NCBI GenBank assembly: GCA_015680685.1
Contig: MNCI01008673.1
Coordinates: 163,703 to 199,206 of the forward strand
Origin: Gnetum montanum
Taxonomy: Eukaryota > Streptophyta > Gnetopsida > Gnetales > Gnetaceae
Length of the DNA: 35,504 bases
Direction of reading: 5' to 3'
The position numbers and the translations under genes are program-made. Below the pieces are notes generated by a model, which was given only the letters and a program-made list of their open reading frames with translations, was not told the DNA's origin and ran no database searches. Positions 1-8,577 of this stretch are shown here, in pieces (the stretch's first letter is position 1; each line of letters opens with the position of its first letter).

Positions 1-46
1 TACCTGATATCATTGTAAGGAACTCGAGGACGAGTTTTCATTCAGT

Positions 47-56
47 CATGGGGGTA
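47..56 (+). other. Polypurine tract of E0
   Basis: The stretch CATGGGGGTA lies directly before the LTR start TGATGAG. In LTR retrotransposons the polypurine tract primes plus-strand DNA synthesis. The same tract, GTGGGGGTA, sits beside the 3' LTR of E1 on the minus strand, which supports both the boundary and the orientation. Confidence 0.8.
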
Positions 57-81
57 TGATGAGAAGTGACATGCACTGTGC

Positions 82-159
82 CGCGATATCGCGTATGCGA
101 TATCGCAGCCACTGCGATATCACGTCTTTCCCTGCGATATCGCGTACGTGATATCGCGG
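82..159 (+). promoter_or_regulatory. Palindrome array in E0 U3 (five GATATC cores)
   Basis: GATATC cores occur at 85-90, 99-104, 116-121, 136-141 and 150-155, most embedded in longer GCGATATCGC palindromes. Two pairs have an 8-bp spacer (GCGTATGC and GCGTACGT). The pair nearest the TATA box ends 18 bp before it. The pattern suggests a dyad-binding upstream promoter element. E1 and E2 have a comparable dyad with different arms at the same place. Confidence 0.7.
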
Positions 160-173
160 TCCACTGCCATATC

Positions 174-182
174 TATAAATAA
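174..182 (+). promoter_or_regulatory. TATA box of E0 LTR
   Basis: TATAAATAA is a strong plant TATA box 117 bp into the LTR. Transcription would be expected to start about 25-35 bp downstream, defining the start of R. The E1 and E2 LTRs carry TATAAATA or TATATAAA at the matching position. Confidence 0.75.
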
Positions 183-347
183 GAGGTAGCACTCCCCTCA
201 TTTCCCAATCCTGGCTAGAAGTAGTGAAGCTCTGGCAGATTGATCACTCCAGAGTTAGAATTTTTCCCATGTGCCCGCAGTAGGAGTCCTAGAGTGAACG
301 GCTCTTTATTCGAGCAGCTTGTAACCTGAACCCAAGTTGTGTACGGC

Positions 348-353
348 AATAAA
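348..353 (+). terminator. Poly(A) signal of E0 LTR
   Basis: AATAAA lies about 170 bp after the TATA box, where the end of R is expected. Everything after about 370 would be U5, and therefore 5' leader of the genomic RNA when read from the 5' LTR. Confidence 0.6.
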
Positions 354-420
354 GACGAACTTGATTGGATAAACCTTGCAGTACATGGTTTTATTGTTGT
401 TTATTTACTGCTTTCCTAGT

Positions 421-492
421 GCGCACAAGTACGACTTGATTACGAGCGTCTACGGACGTGTACGGCTAGTCAAGGAATCGGCTGCTTGTCGC
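421..492 (+). other. U5 structured module 1
   Basis: Three nested stems can be drawn. The outer stem pairs 421-429 with 485-492 (8 bp, one bulged C). The middle stem pairs CTTGA (435-439) with TCAAG (470-474). The apical stem pairs CGTC (447-450) with GACG (455-458), closed around TACG, which is a cUACGg tetraloop of the very stable UNCG type. Unpaired segments TTACGAG, GTACGGCTAG and GAATCGGCT recur in modules 2 and 3. Confidence 0.6.
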
Positions 493-495
493 AAC

Positions 496-624
496 GCATG
501 AGTACGACTTGATTACGAGCATTGGCTGCTTGGTAACCCAGTAGCGTATTCCAGGATTCTGCGCTTGGTAATCCCAGTGGTAGTCCAATGTGTACGGCTA
601 GTCAAGGAATCGGCTACTCATTGC
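496..624 (+). other. U5 structured module 2 (expanded loop)
   Basis: It has the same plan as module 1 with different stems: outer ATGAG (498-502) with CTCAT (617-621), middle CTTGA (508-512) with TCAAG (602-606), apical CATTGG (520-525) with CCAATG (585-590). The apical loop is enlarged to 59 nt and contains two related copies of a GCTTGGTAAcCCCAGT-like phrase, a phrase also found after module 3 and in the U5 of E1. Confidence 0.6.
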
Positions 625-635
625 TAGGCTAGAAC

Positions 636-710
636 GTGTGATAAGTACGACTTAGTTACGAGCACCCACGGGTGTGTACGGCTAGCTAAGGAATCGGCTG
701 CTTATCACAC
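636..710 (+). other. U5 structured module 3
   Basis: The outer stem is a perfect 10 bp: GTGTGATAAG (636-645) with CTTATCACAC (701-710). The middle stem is CTTAG (651-655) with CTAAG (686-690), so two positions differ from module 1 on both sides and stay paired. The apical stem is CACC (663-666) with GGTG (671-674) around CACG. A degenerate fourth copy may follow at 731-770, where AGTACGACCACTTCGAGCAC keeps the opening phrase and CCAC can pair with GTGG, but it is much weaker. Confidence 0.6.
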
Positions 711-1547
711 TTAAGCTAAATAGGTGCCTCAGTACGACCACTTCGAGCACTTGCGTTACGTGTGGTGATCCCAGTAACGATTAGCGTTTGGTAAGCCACA
801 GTTGCATAGTTCAGGGTGTGTCCGGTAAGTGGGAACGGATGCTGACGCTAGTTAATTTAGACTTAGGACATTAGTTAGAGTTAGCTTAGTTTCTCAACCC
901 TTTCCTCTGATAGCATAGAAGATAAACCGAAAAATACCAAAAAAATCACATACCTCAGACTTGCTTAACCATACACCGTGACACTTACAAGCAAGCCTGG
1001 GAAGACAACGAACGATTAACCCCAAGTGTTTCTTGTGGTGTTAAGGCATTTAGTCTGCGGAGTTCGACCGGATCGCGCGTCCACGCTCGTATTCGTATGG
1101 TTGAGTGTAGGGGTACCTCGCCACTCATCACAAGTCATGTTCAGTTATGGATTTTATATTATATTTATATTTTTAGAATCTATAATTAAGTAAATTTATT
1201 TATGTTCATTTGTTAGAAAGTCTAGTGTTTTATTTCTAGTTCATGTATTCATTTTAGATATTAATTTTTTGTATTTTTTAATAAAAATTATGTATGTTAA
1301 TATATATTTCTTTTCATGGGCATTAAAGTCTAGCTATATTATTTCTAAGATTATGATTTTTGTTAAATCATTATATTATATTATTATCTTTTATTACTAT
1401 GTTCATCTTAAATTCTTATTTTTTTATTTTTGTTTCATTATCTTACCTTTTATGCCTATTTTTTGTTACACTTTTTAACCTATCTTACTTAGGTGTACCA
1501 TTTATTTATCTTTTTTTTTCCTTTCTTAACACTTTCTAGTCTAGTCT

Positions 1548-1558
1548 AGGTGGGGGGA
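1548..1558 (+). other. Polypurine-tract-like sequence
   Basis: AGGTGGGGGGA stands out in AT-rich DNA and resembles the tract preceding a 3' LTR. No clear TG start follows immediately: the next bases are TATTAC, and TGTTAC occurs 12 bp further on. A plus-strand LTR beginning near here would place the TATA box at 2622 about 1.06 kb into it. Confidence 0.35.
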
Positions 1559-2621
1559 TATTACAAAACTTGTTACATAAAGGTTATGAAGTTTCTTTAT
1601 TCTTAGACCTGAATATAACTCACGTTGTAGACTTATAGATGATAAAGATGTTTTAATAAGTATAACTTGAAGAACTAGGTGGACTAAAGAAATTGCCTAA
1701 TATATAAGGCTATGAAAGAGTTTTCTTCTAATAATATCATGTACTAGGTTATGCTTGTGCTAGTTAAAGTTTTAATTCTAAGGGATACATTTAGATACAT
1801 ATGCTATGTGCATGAAAAATATCATAATCTAATGTTGTAATAGTTTAGGATGGAAGAATTACATGGTATCTAATTATATTTCAATTAGTATACTACCTTG
1901 CTTTAATTCCTTTAACAAGTAAAAAAATATCCTTAAATATTTTAAGGAATAGGGTATTAAAAGCTAAAATTGTTAGATTACATGTGCTTCCAAATTATAT
2001 AACCAATATAATTCTTTGGTAGAATGTAACATTCCTAGTCTAAGATGTCTAGCCTTTGGTTAACATGTGATGATCTTTCTAAATATGTGCTATGATGGTC
2101 TTCCTACTATGTGATGATTATGTATGGGTGTATCTTTGATTAGTCATGCCTAGCTTTATTGCATTAGCTTATATGATATAACTTAAGTAATGCATTATAG
2201 AAATTAATTGTGATTTCATGAATTTCATTTATATCTTTTCTTATTATGTAAATTAACTATATGCTATGTACTAACCTTGTTGGACATTGTCACAAGCTAT
2301 GTTATCATGAATACATTATGTTAGTTATGTGTATTTTATAATTAATGTCTCTATAATTGGATAGACTTGGACTTGGATTATCATTCATTTTAGCTTCATT
2401 AATTATTTAAAAGTTAGAATGATTTGAAGCTAGATGATATAAGATCTATAATTGAACATTGTATACTTCTAGATGGATTTAGAGCCTATGTGGTAGGGCC
2501 CTGTAAATGTCACACCATGAAGCTTTAAAAAGGATTTTAGTGGTTGTAAGTGATTAGTCCAATAGAAAAATCATAAATAAATGTAGATCTAATCTAGATA
2601 ATCAATTATTAGTTTGGGTTC

Positions 2622-2630
2622 TATATAAAT
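2622..2630 (+). promoter_or_regulatory. Possible LTR promoter TATA box
   Basis: TATATAAAT is followed by a pyrimidine-rich CATTCTCTCT segment and an A-rich leader, a layout common in plant LTR promoters. Support is only contextual, because neither LTR edge could be fixed. Confidence 0.35.
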
Positions 2631-3206
2631 CCATTCTCTCTAATCATTTACTTCAACATTTGATCAAAAGATCAAAGGAAAAGACTATTAATTTAGTACA
2701 AGGAGGTATTCAAAGCATTCATGTCATAGCATGCTTAGCAATAACAATAATTATTTCTAAGTATTTTTATTTGTACCACCAATTATAGCCCTATTTTTGT
2801 ATGTGTAAGTTTTCTACTATACATTTAGATTTTTATTCAATTCATTACTCCTCTTTTGTTTCTTTTCTCTTTTTCTTATTTTATTCCAATTTCATTTCCA
2901 ATTCTTTAATATGATTTTTTCTCCTAATATCCTTTCCAATTCTCCAATATAATTTGATCTAGGTAGGTTATAGGTTACACAAGAGGATTTCATTAGATGA
3001 AGAAGCTATAGTTTGCTAGTTAGAAAGGTTTAATATAAATTCTTCTATTTTAATTCAAAGTTTTTAAAATAGCTTTAATGAATAATGTTCTTAAAATAGC
3101 TTCTTATATAATCACGTTATTTTAGTAGTCAAACTCACCTCCTATTTTATGTATCATGGAACTCATTTTTCTTGTAGAATCATTTCTAGATAGATTTTAG
3201 TTCTTA

Positions 3207-3271
3207 AAGCTTCTAAGAATCATATTTAAGCTTCTAAGACTCATAGAATCATATTTAAGCTTCTAAGACTT
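3207..3271. repeat. Short direct repeat (AAGCTTCTAAGA, three copies)
   Basis: Three copies of a unit built on AAGCTTCTAAGA followed by ATCATATTT or CTCATAG lie head to tail at intervals of about 21-28 bp. This is probably slippage within old repeat DNA. Confidence 0.6.
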
Positions 3272-3439
3272 GGCTTATAGAACAAAGTTTTGATTCTATA
3301 AGGTATTTGAATATATCAAAGCTAATGTGTCAAAGCACTAGTGTTACTCTTGGAGAACTAAATTTACATAGTTCTTTAAAACTAACTTTGGTTATATAGG
3401 CTTTATGACACTATTGTAGTAGCCCAAAGGCTATGTGGT

Positions 3440-4241
3440 TGATGAACAGTGAGCAGTCCCTATGCCCAACTATATGAATCACTAGTGTTCATTAAGCGAT
3501 CTAGTCGCATTCTGTAGACTTTAGCCCTCTAAATACACTGTGTCTAGGTAGTGAATCTAATGGACGTGATTGTTGTCTTCTCAATTTCACTTGTGAAGTG
3601 CAAAGGTATGGTTAAGTGTAACTGAGGCACATGATTTTTATCCTTTTTTGTTTTTCATTAAATTGCCTAAGTGCTAAAAATAAAGTAATTAAATGTTTAA
3701 CTAATTTAATAACTAAATAATCCTAACATAAGCATCTATTCCCTCTTCCCCTACACATCTTGAACATGTTGCAACACTATTAGGGTACCAAGCGTTAACA
3801 TATGCTTGAGTGGTCATACTTATGTGCATTAATTAATTGTATGAATTAATTACTTTAAAGCATTAAAGTAAATTACATGAATAATAAATGCATAAAGTAA
3901 ACATTAAGCTAAGTCCAAGTGCTGCAAGGTTCATGAAGAAAGCTCATCATCATTACCATTCACACTAAAGTGCTCAGATACATCAGTGCTTGAATAAAGA
4001 TCAGTACACTTCTCACTCCTACTACGAGCACTTAGAAAATATTCTATCTCTAAGAAAACATAAATGTAAGAGTTTAGCTAGCAACTAATGATCGGATGCC
4101 ATAAATGTGGCTAGTGCATGTGTATTTATAGGTAAGACTAGACAATGCATCAACACGTATGCGTTGATGTAGCAAACCATGCATCAACACGATCACGTTG
4201 ATGGGATCATGTCAACGTAGCCAAAAAACGATGACTCATCA
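3440..4241 (-). repeat. 3' LTR of E1 (802 bp)
   Basis: On the minus strand it runs TGATGAGTC to TTCATCA. The TATA box is TATAAATA (4123-4130 complement). The 5' LTR has about 25 bp extra near 18870-18900, between two TACCAAG phrases; E2 also has the longer form, so this copy probably lost it by recombination between the short repeats. In U5, two AT-rich hairpins occur at 3832-3872: AATTAATT with AATTAATT around GTATG, and TTACTTTAA with TTAAAGTAA around AGCA. Confidence 0.9.
4148..4203 (-). promoter_or_regulatory. Paired dyads upstream of the E1 TATA box
   Basis: Two 22-bp dyads, CATCAAC-N8-GTTGATG, lie at 4148-4169 and 4182-4203. The first is separated from the TATA box by exactly 17 bp and its spacer, read with the element, is GCATACGT, differing at one base from the E0 spacer GCGTACGT. 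In the 5' LTR the equivalents near 19251-19308 are decayed but retain CGTCGATG, suggesting that the ancestral arms contained CpG. Confidence 0.6.
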
Positions 4242-4250
4242 TACCCCCAC
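4242..4250 (-). other. Polypurine tract of E1
   Basis: On the minus strand GTGGGGGTA directly precedes the 3' LTR. Its context GACAAGTTTTCAGTTAGTC parallels E0, fixing the element's orientation. Confidence 0.8.
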
Positions 4251-4330
4251 GACTAACTGAAAACTTGTCCTCAAGTGAACAAAATGAGGAACAAGTTCTT
4301 TACAAAATTTTTGGAAGGTATGGGATTATT

Positions 4331-5577
4331 TGTAGATCATTGAACTTAGAAGGGGGAGGGGGATAAATAAGTTCTCCAAATTAAAAATTTGTAACACAAA
4401 AGCACACACATCAAATTTAATGTGATTTCCCAACTTGGATAGTCCAAATGCAGAGGGTAGATCACTAGCAAACCTCCAAACTTTGTTGCTCTAAAATGTG
4501 ATTGAAGAGTCCACGCCCTTTTTAGTCTTCAAGCCCAACTCTATAGTGTTATGTTGCAACACCAGCCACTCAACCCTGCAAAGTCCCATCGGGCTTGGAA
4601 TGTGGTTTCTAGGCTTTCACAACCTTGAGCTCCACATTTGAGTGTTGTACCACAGCACCAACAACTCAATCTTGTAGGATCCTGACAAGCTCAAACAAGA
4701 TCAATCCTGCAGGGCAACAAGAGAGAACAATTACAAGGGATAGATGCAACTTAGTTTATTGATCCTTGTATGTTGATATAAAATACACTTTACAATGAAC
4801 AAATGATGATACAATGAATAACAATAGATATTAAATTGATAAACAAATGATTTTACAATGATTACATAATAGCTTGCACATTTCCCAATGCATATGATGT
4901 TTTCTTATAGTTGCAATGTTTCTAAATCCATCTTGGAAAATGTGCAACGATTGGGTAGTGATCACTAATGATCATGAAAGATGGCTTCTTCATGCTTGAG
5001 ATGTCTTTTTGCATTTGCCTTCAATTCTAGGAAGATGTCTTTGTCTAGGAAAGACATCTTTCTAAAATATCCATTTTGGAAGACATCTTTGTTTGATGAA
5101 AGATGTCTTTCTAGAACTTGCCCTCATTCTATGAAGATGTCTTTGCCTAGTGGAAGATGTCTCTGCCTGATGAAAGATGTCTACTGTTTCTTGAAGACAT
5201 CTTTACCATTGCTTACTCTAATTCTACCAAGTCAACCTCTATTTCCCAAAGACATATTTCTTTAACTTTCTTTGTCCTCTAAATTCATCACTTCTTGTTC
5301 ACAACCTTGATCTTATACATACTTTAATGATGACAACTTTGCTTGTACATTCTAGTCCTTGTCCACGTTCTTTAGAATTCTTACATGTTCATTTGAGACC
5401 TTGTGGAAGACCTTCTTCTTTGAGTTCTAGATTAGTTCATTTCTTATCTTCTATGTAGCCTTTAGCTCATCTTGGTTTTCCATTTACGTAGTCCCTATAA
5501 ACACAATAACCACACAACCATGCAAATAACCTTTGACTCCATTTTACTTAACAGTTTGACACACAAGAAGGTCCACA
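4331..5577. mobile_element. Solo-LTR-like insertion in E1 (1,247 bp)
   Basis: This segment is missing from the matching place in E2. It begins TGTAGATC, ends GTCCACA and is flanked by TTATT on both sides (4326-4330 and 5578-5582), exactly what a solo LTR with a 5-bp duplication should show. No protein domain is inside. A TATAAAATA at 4777-4785 suggests plus orientation, but this is weak. It holds a diverged repeat (about 4546-4587 and 4642-4680, phrases CAACACCAGCCACTCAA and CAGCACCAACAACTCAA) and a motif array at 4999-5259. Its family was not recognised. Confidence 0.75.
4999..5259. repeat. AGATGTCT / AGACATCT motif array
   Basis: About ten copies of an 8-bp motif lie in 260 bp. Direct AGATGTCT-type copies start near 5000, 5033, 5101, 5135, 5155 and 5174; inverted AGACATCT-type copies start near 5052, 5081, 5195 and, degenerate, 5249. 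Neighbouring direct and inverted copies can form hairpins. The array makes a 94-codon open frame on the plus strand that is a repeat by-product and not a gene. Confidence 0.75.
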
Positions 5578-5754
5578 TTATTGACTAAATAACTAACACA
5601 CAAACTGACACAAACAAATGCTAAGTACCCAAGTGTACAAATTTATAATTTCTACAAAAATTGGCATTCATGATAGCTAAATTAAACATCATGATAAAAA
5701 CTGACAATACAACTTCTTTAGCGGCTTGAAGACAAGGAAACAAAATCAAAAATT

Positions 5755-8577
5755 CTAAGTTGAGGGAGGTTCTTGAGGTGTCGAAGGACCTTCTCGTACT
5801 TTTGATGCTCATGGTTGTTATGGTTGAGGCTACCCAACTGCAGTTGCGAATACTAGTGAAAGATGAAAAGCATCTAGTAATGCTTTCATCTTCTCCTCCT
5901 TACTTCAAGGATTGTATATGGTTCATGCAGCATCACTAGTGTGGGTTGATACAGATATATTTCATGGATAGGGCATTGTAGTAAATAGCTCTTTCACATT
6001 GATAAACCAAGCTATGAATTGTTTGCATTCAACATCAAACACCTTGATAACATTCTACAGTTCTTGGTAGTCATTCATCCTATGGGTTAGGTTCTCAGTA
6101 GTTGATCTTTGATTAGTGAAACATGCTCTACAAACTTTGAGTTCAGCATTTTCCACTTCAAGCTTTTGCTTGGTCTCCTTGTGATGCTTGAACTCAGCCT
6201 CATATAATAAGTATGAGCTAGCTAGCTAGTTTTCCAAATCTAACCTTGGCCTTTTGATAGTCAATATTGTCAAGTTTGCATATCATAGGTTGGAAAGTTT
6301 CGTATATTCAATTATCTTCTTGATCTACAAATCCTTGAGGTGGATTTTTGTTTTGTTGTATGCATTTAGTCCATTGAAGATGGGCTTCCATACATCACCT
6401 CCTTGTTAGAGCTACTGGAGAACCTCATTAACTTTCCCCTTCACTAGTTGGATATGTTTTTCATTGATTTACTTCTACAAGATGACTTGGTCCCTATAGT
6501 GGTTCTTAACCATAAGGGCCTCATTTTTCCAAGCAAGAATTTCTATTGCAGATTTCTGGTGCAAGGCACGGACCTCCTCCATTAAGAGATTATGATTTTC
6601 TATTGTCAACCTTATTAGATCCATGGTTACCTTGGCAAGCTGCTTTTGCTGTTGTCTCATATATTCAAGCATTTGCTCATTCTAGAGCTCAACATTGTGT
6701 AGGTCATGACTATCCTTAGTCAAAATTACATTCTCCCAATAAACATCTAACAAGTCCTTCTGAATGTTGTAGAAAGTGGCATCTACTAAGGATTAGTCAA
6801 AGATTGCAAACTCTTTGGCATACTCAGCCTCTTGAAGTTTAGACAAAGGTTGCTAAAAAGCTTCATCCCTAGTTATAGCTTAGCTGAGTACAATGGGATT
6901 AGAGAGGTAGGGTTTTAACTCTGCAACTTTAGTAGCCAAGCGTTGATTTTGCTCTGTGGCTACCTCAAGTTGGACATCAGCAATAAGGTACTTGTCCTTT
7001 GGCTCCAACAATGCTAATTGGATAACTATGATATCATTTGGAAGATCAAAGACCTCCAAAATCGATTGCTGAGTTGCCATTAATCATTCTAGCAACTCCT
7101 CATGCTACGTTGCATTGAATCTCCCACTTGGCACTTCTATAAACATCTACACATCTTTTAGTGCAATACTATTTGGCACAAATGTTGCATGAACATTGAG
7201 GACTTCACCCACTCAATCAACCTCCACCTTGGCCACCATTTCTTACCCTTGGTGTTGCATCACCAAGATAGTTACCCTGTCACCTTCCTCCAAGCACACC
7301 GAGAAGGTAGCGGCATTTCCAAAGATTTCTGGAAATTGCTACTATCCTAGAATGAACACTGTTACCTCCTAGGCACTAGGATTCAAGCAGGCAAGCACCT
7401 GCATTCTTTGAGTAGAGAAAGTTGGTGTTGTATCCTTGAAGCATCTTATAGTATGAGTTACCTCATTTAAGTGATTGAGGGTTGGTCGGTAGACATACGG
7501 GTCACCACTCGAACTAGCTTGCTACTGCTACAAGAGTTGCTCATGGAGCTTCTACATATGCTTCAGGGTAAAATAATCCTCCAGCATTATTTCATGAGTG
7601 GATGGTAATGGTGGCTACTCCTCTTCTTTGATTGTGACAGGGACCTTATCTTTCATCATTTTTCCCAAGGGGCGACAAGAGCATGTTTGAGTGTATCAAT
7701 TGAATAATAGGCTATTCCTCCCTTTTTGCATAGTCTTTAGATGAGGTATGGAAAGGGGAGTGCCTTCCTCCCATGCTCATTTTCCTTGAATCACTTTTCT
7801 ATCTAAAGATAGATTAGCTGTGGGAGGTTCACAAGAAATTTTTCACTCAAAGTAGTGCATGCACAGATAGAAAAGCATGTCATCTTGCTTGGCCTCATTT
7901 TCCAATTAAGGTGGTAGGATGCTATCTTGAAATAGGCATGTTCTGCTATTGTGAGTACACCATGCTTCTTGCAGTCCACTCCATAGCACTACTAAACATA
8001 AGTTTTTTGACACTTAGGTCCACTTGTGTCAAGATCTCTAACAAACTAGTCCTAGTTTTAGGCAAATGAGGGCTTGAGAGATGGCCTTCATCAAGTAGGA
8101 CACAATAATGTCCTTAATCTTGATAGTGGCATTAGGCTACTTGTTGTTCCAGAAGAGATATGTCTCTCCCATGTACCACTCCCCACTAGAAGTTATGATG
8201 GGCCACATGGGAGAGCTATGCATCTACGTTCTAACATCTTCTAGGGTAAAGTCTAAGAAGTTTCCAAAGTTTAGCTCTTGTGGAATTGAACATTGAATTT
8301 CCTTAGACTGAATTTGACTAAGGCAAGCATCTGTCAAAGTGACCTCAAGGCTTGGCCTTGTTCTTGGTGCCTCATTTTGGTGGAATTGCTCTATTTTAGC
8401 TTGGGGAATCTAATGGATAGATTCCACTTTGGGCTCCTTCAAAAGAGGTCCTATTATATGAGTTTTAGTTGCATACTCTTGGGGTTATTCTTGCTATTGA
8501 CCCCTTCCAATTCTAGGCTGCTTATCTCTTGGTTGGGACATTTCTCCTTCTTGCAAACACTTAAGTCCTAGTGCCAT
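5755..8577 (-). pseudogene. ORF3 of E1: post-integrase protein with a plant-transposon-protein-like region and coiled coil
   Basis: One reading frame, traced by eye in stretches from an ATG at 8577 to a stop at 5755, aligns with the frame at 22014-24890 in E2 (2,823 versus 2,877 nt). Order of recognisable parts: a Gln/Arg/Pro-rich start (EMSQPRDKQPRIGRGQ), a conserved block containing EWYMGETYLFWNN and IKIKDIIVSYL, the block LPFPYLITRLCKKGGI, a Pro-rich linker, then a long helical region with MEEVRALHQK and KNHYRDQVIL that reads as coiled coil (about 6400-7080). The LPF..LITRLC block resembles the 'putative plant transposon protein' family reported downstream of integrase in Athila elements; that match is from memory. 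Stops mostly replace Gln or Trp codons. Expression would need a spliced or subgenomic RNA. Function is unknown; env-like by position only. Confidence 0.65.

Larger units (their letters stand above)
1..1130 (+). mobile_element. E0: 3' end of a Ty3/gypsy LTR retrotransposon, cut by the window edge
   Basis: Only the last 56 bases of the internal region and the complete 3' LTR are present. The internal tip, ending in a G-rich polypurine tract, closely matches the tips of elements E1 and E2 on the other strand (shared context around GAGGACGAGTTTTC and GTCATGGGGGTA), so all three belong to related families. The LTR starts TGATGAG and ends CTCATCA. Because the 5' side lies outside the window, the target-site duplication cannot be checked; the candidate 3' copy would be CAAGT at 1131-1135. 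E0 looks less decayed than E1 and E2 and keeps far more CpG. Confidence 0.85.
57..1130 (+). repeat. 3' LTR of E0 (1,074 bp)
   Basis: The LTR is bounded by TGATGAG and CTCATCA, a perfect 7-bp terminal inverted repeat. U3 is short: a palindrome array at 82-159, then a TATA box at 174. An AATAAA at 348 suggests that R ends near 370, leaving an unusually long U5 of about 760 bp. The U5 holds three covarying hairpin modules (421-710) and a tail resembling the U5 of E1 and E2, with shared phrases such as TGGTAATCCCAGTA and GTGGGAACGGATGC. A TTTATTCGAGCAG stretch near 306 also has counterparts in the E1 LTRs. Confidence 0.85.
1131..3434. other. AT-rich spacer, old repeat debris; no gene seen
   Basis: The region is very AT-rich with poly-T and poly-A runs and stops in all frames, and no coding domain was recognised. 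Around 1540-1560 there is a polypurine-like tract, and at 2622 a TATA box in promoter-like context, so part of it may be an old plus-strand LTR. Toward 3000-3430, phrases such as TTTTAATTC and AAAATAGCTT resemble the repeated units at 19560-20600, so its right part may be the left half of the older sequence that E1 split. Confidence 0.6.

Noticed and set aside
82-159. GATATC array as a CRISPR-like array
   Set aside because: The units are short palindromes with 8-14-bp gaps inside an LTR promoter of a plant element; no repeat-spacer structure of CRISPR size exists.
1269-1478. 69-codon plus-strand open frame rich in Phe, Tyr and Ile
   Set aside because: It lies in T-rich low-complexity DNA; the composition explains the frame and no domain or conserved context supports it.
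4981-5265. 94-codon plus-strand open frame
   Set aside because: It is produced by the AGATGTCT motif array in the solo LTR; the repeated peptide follows the DNA repeat.
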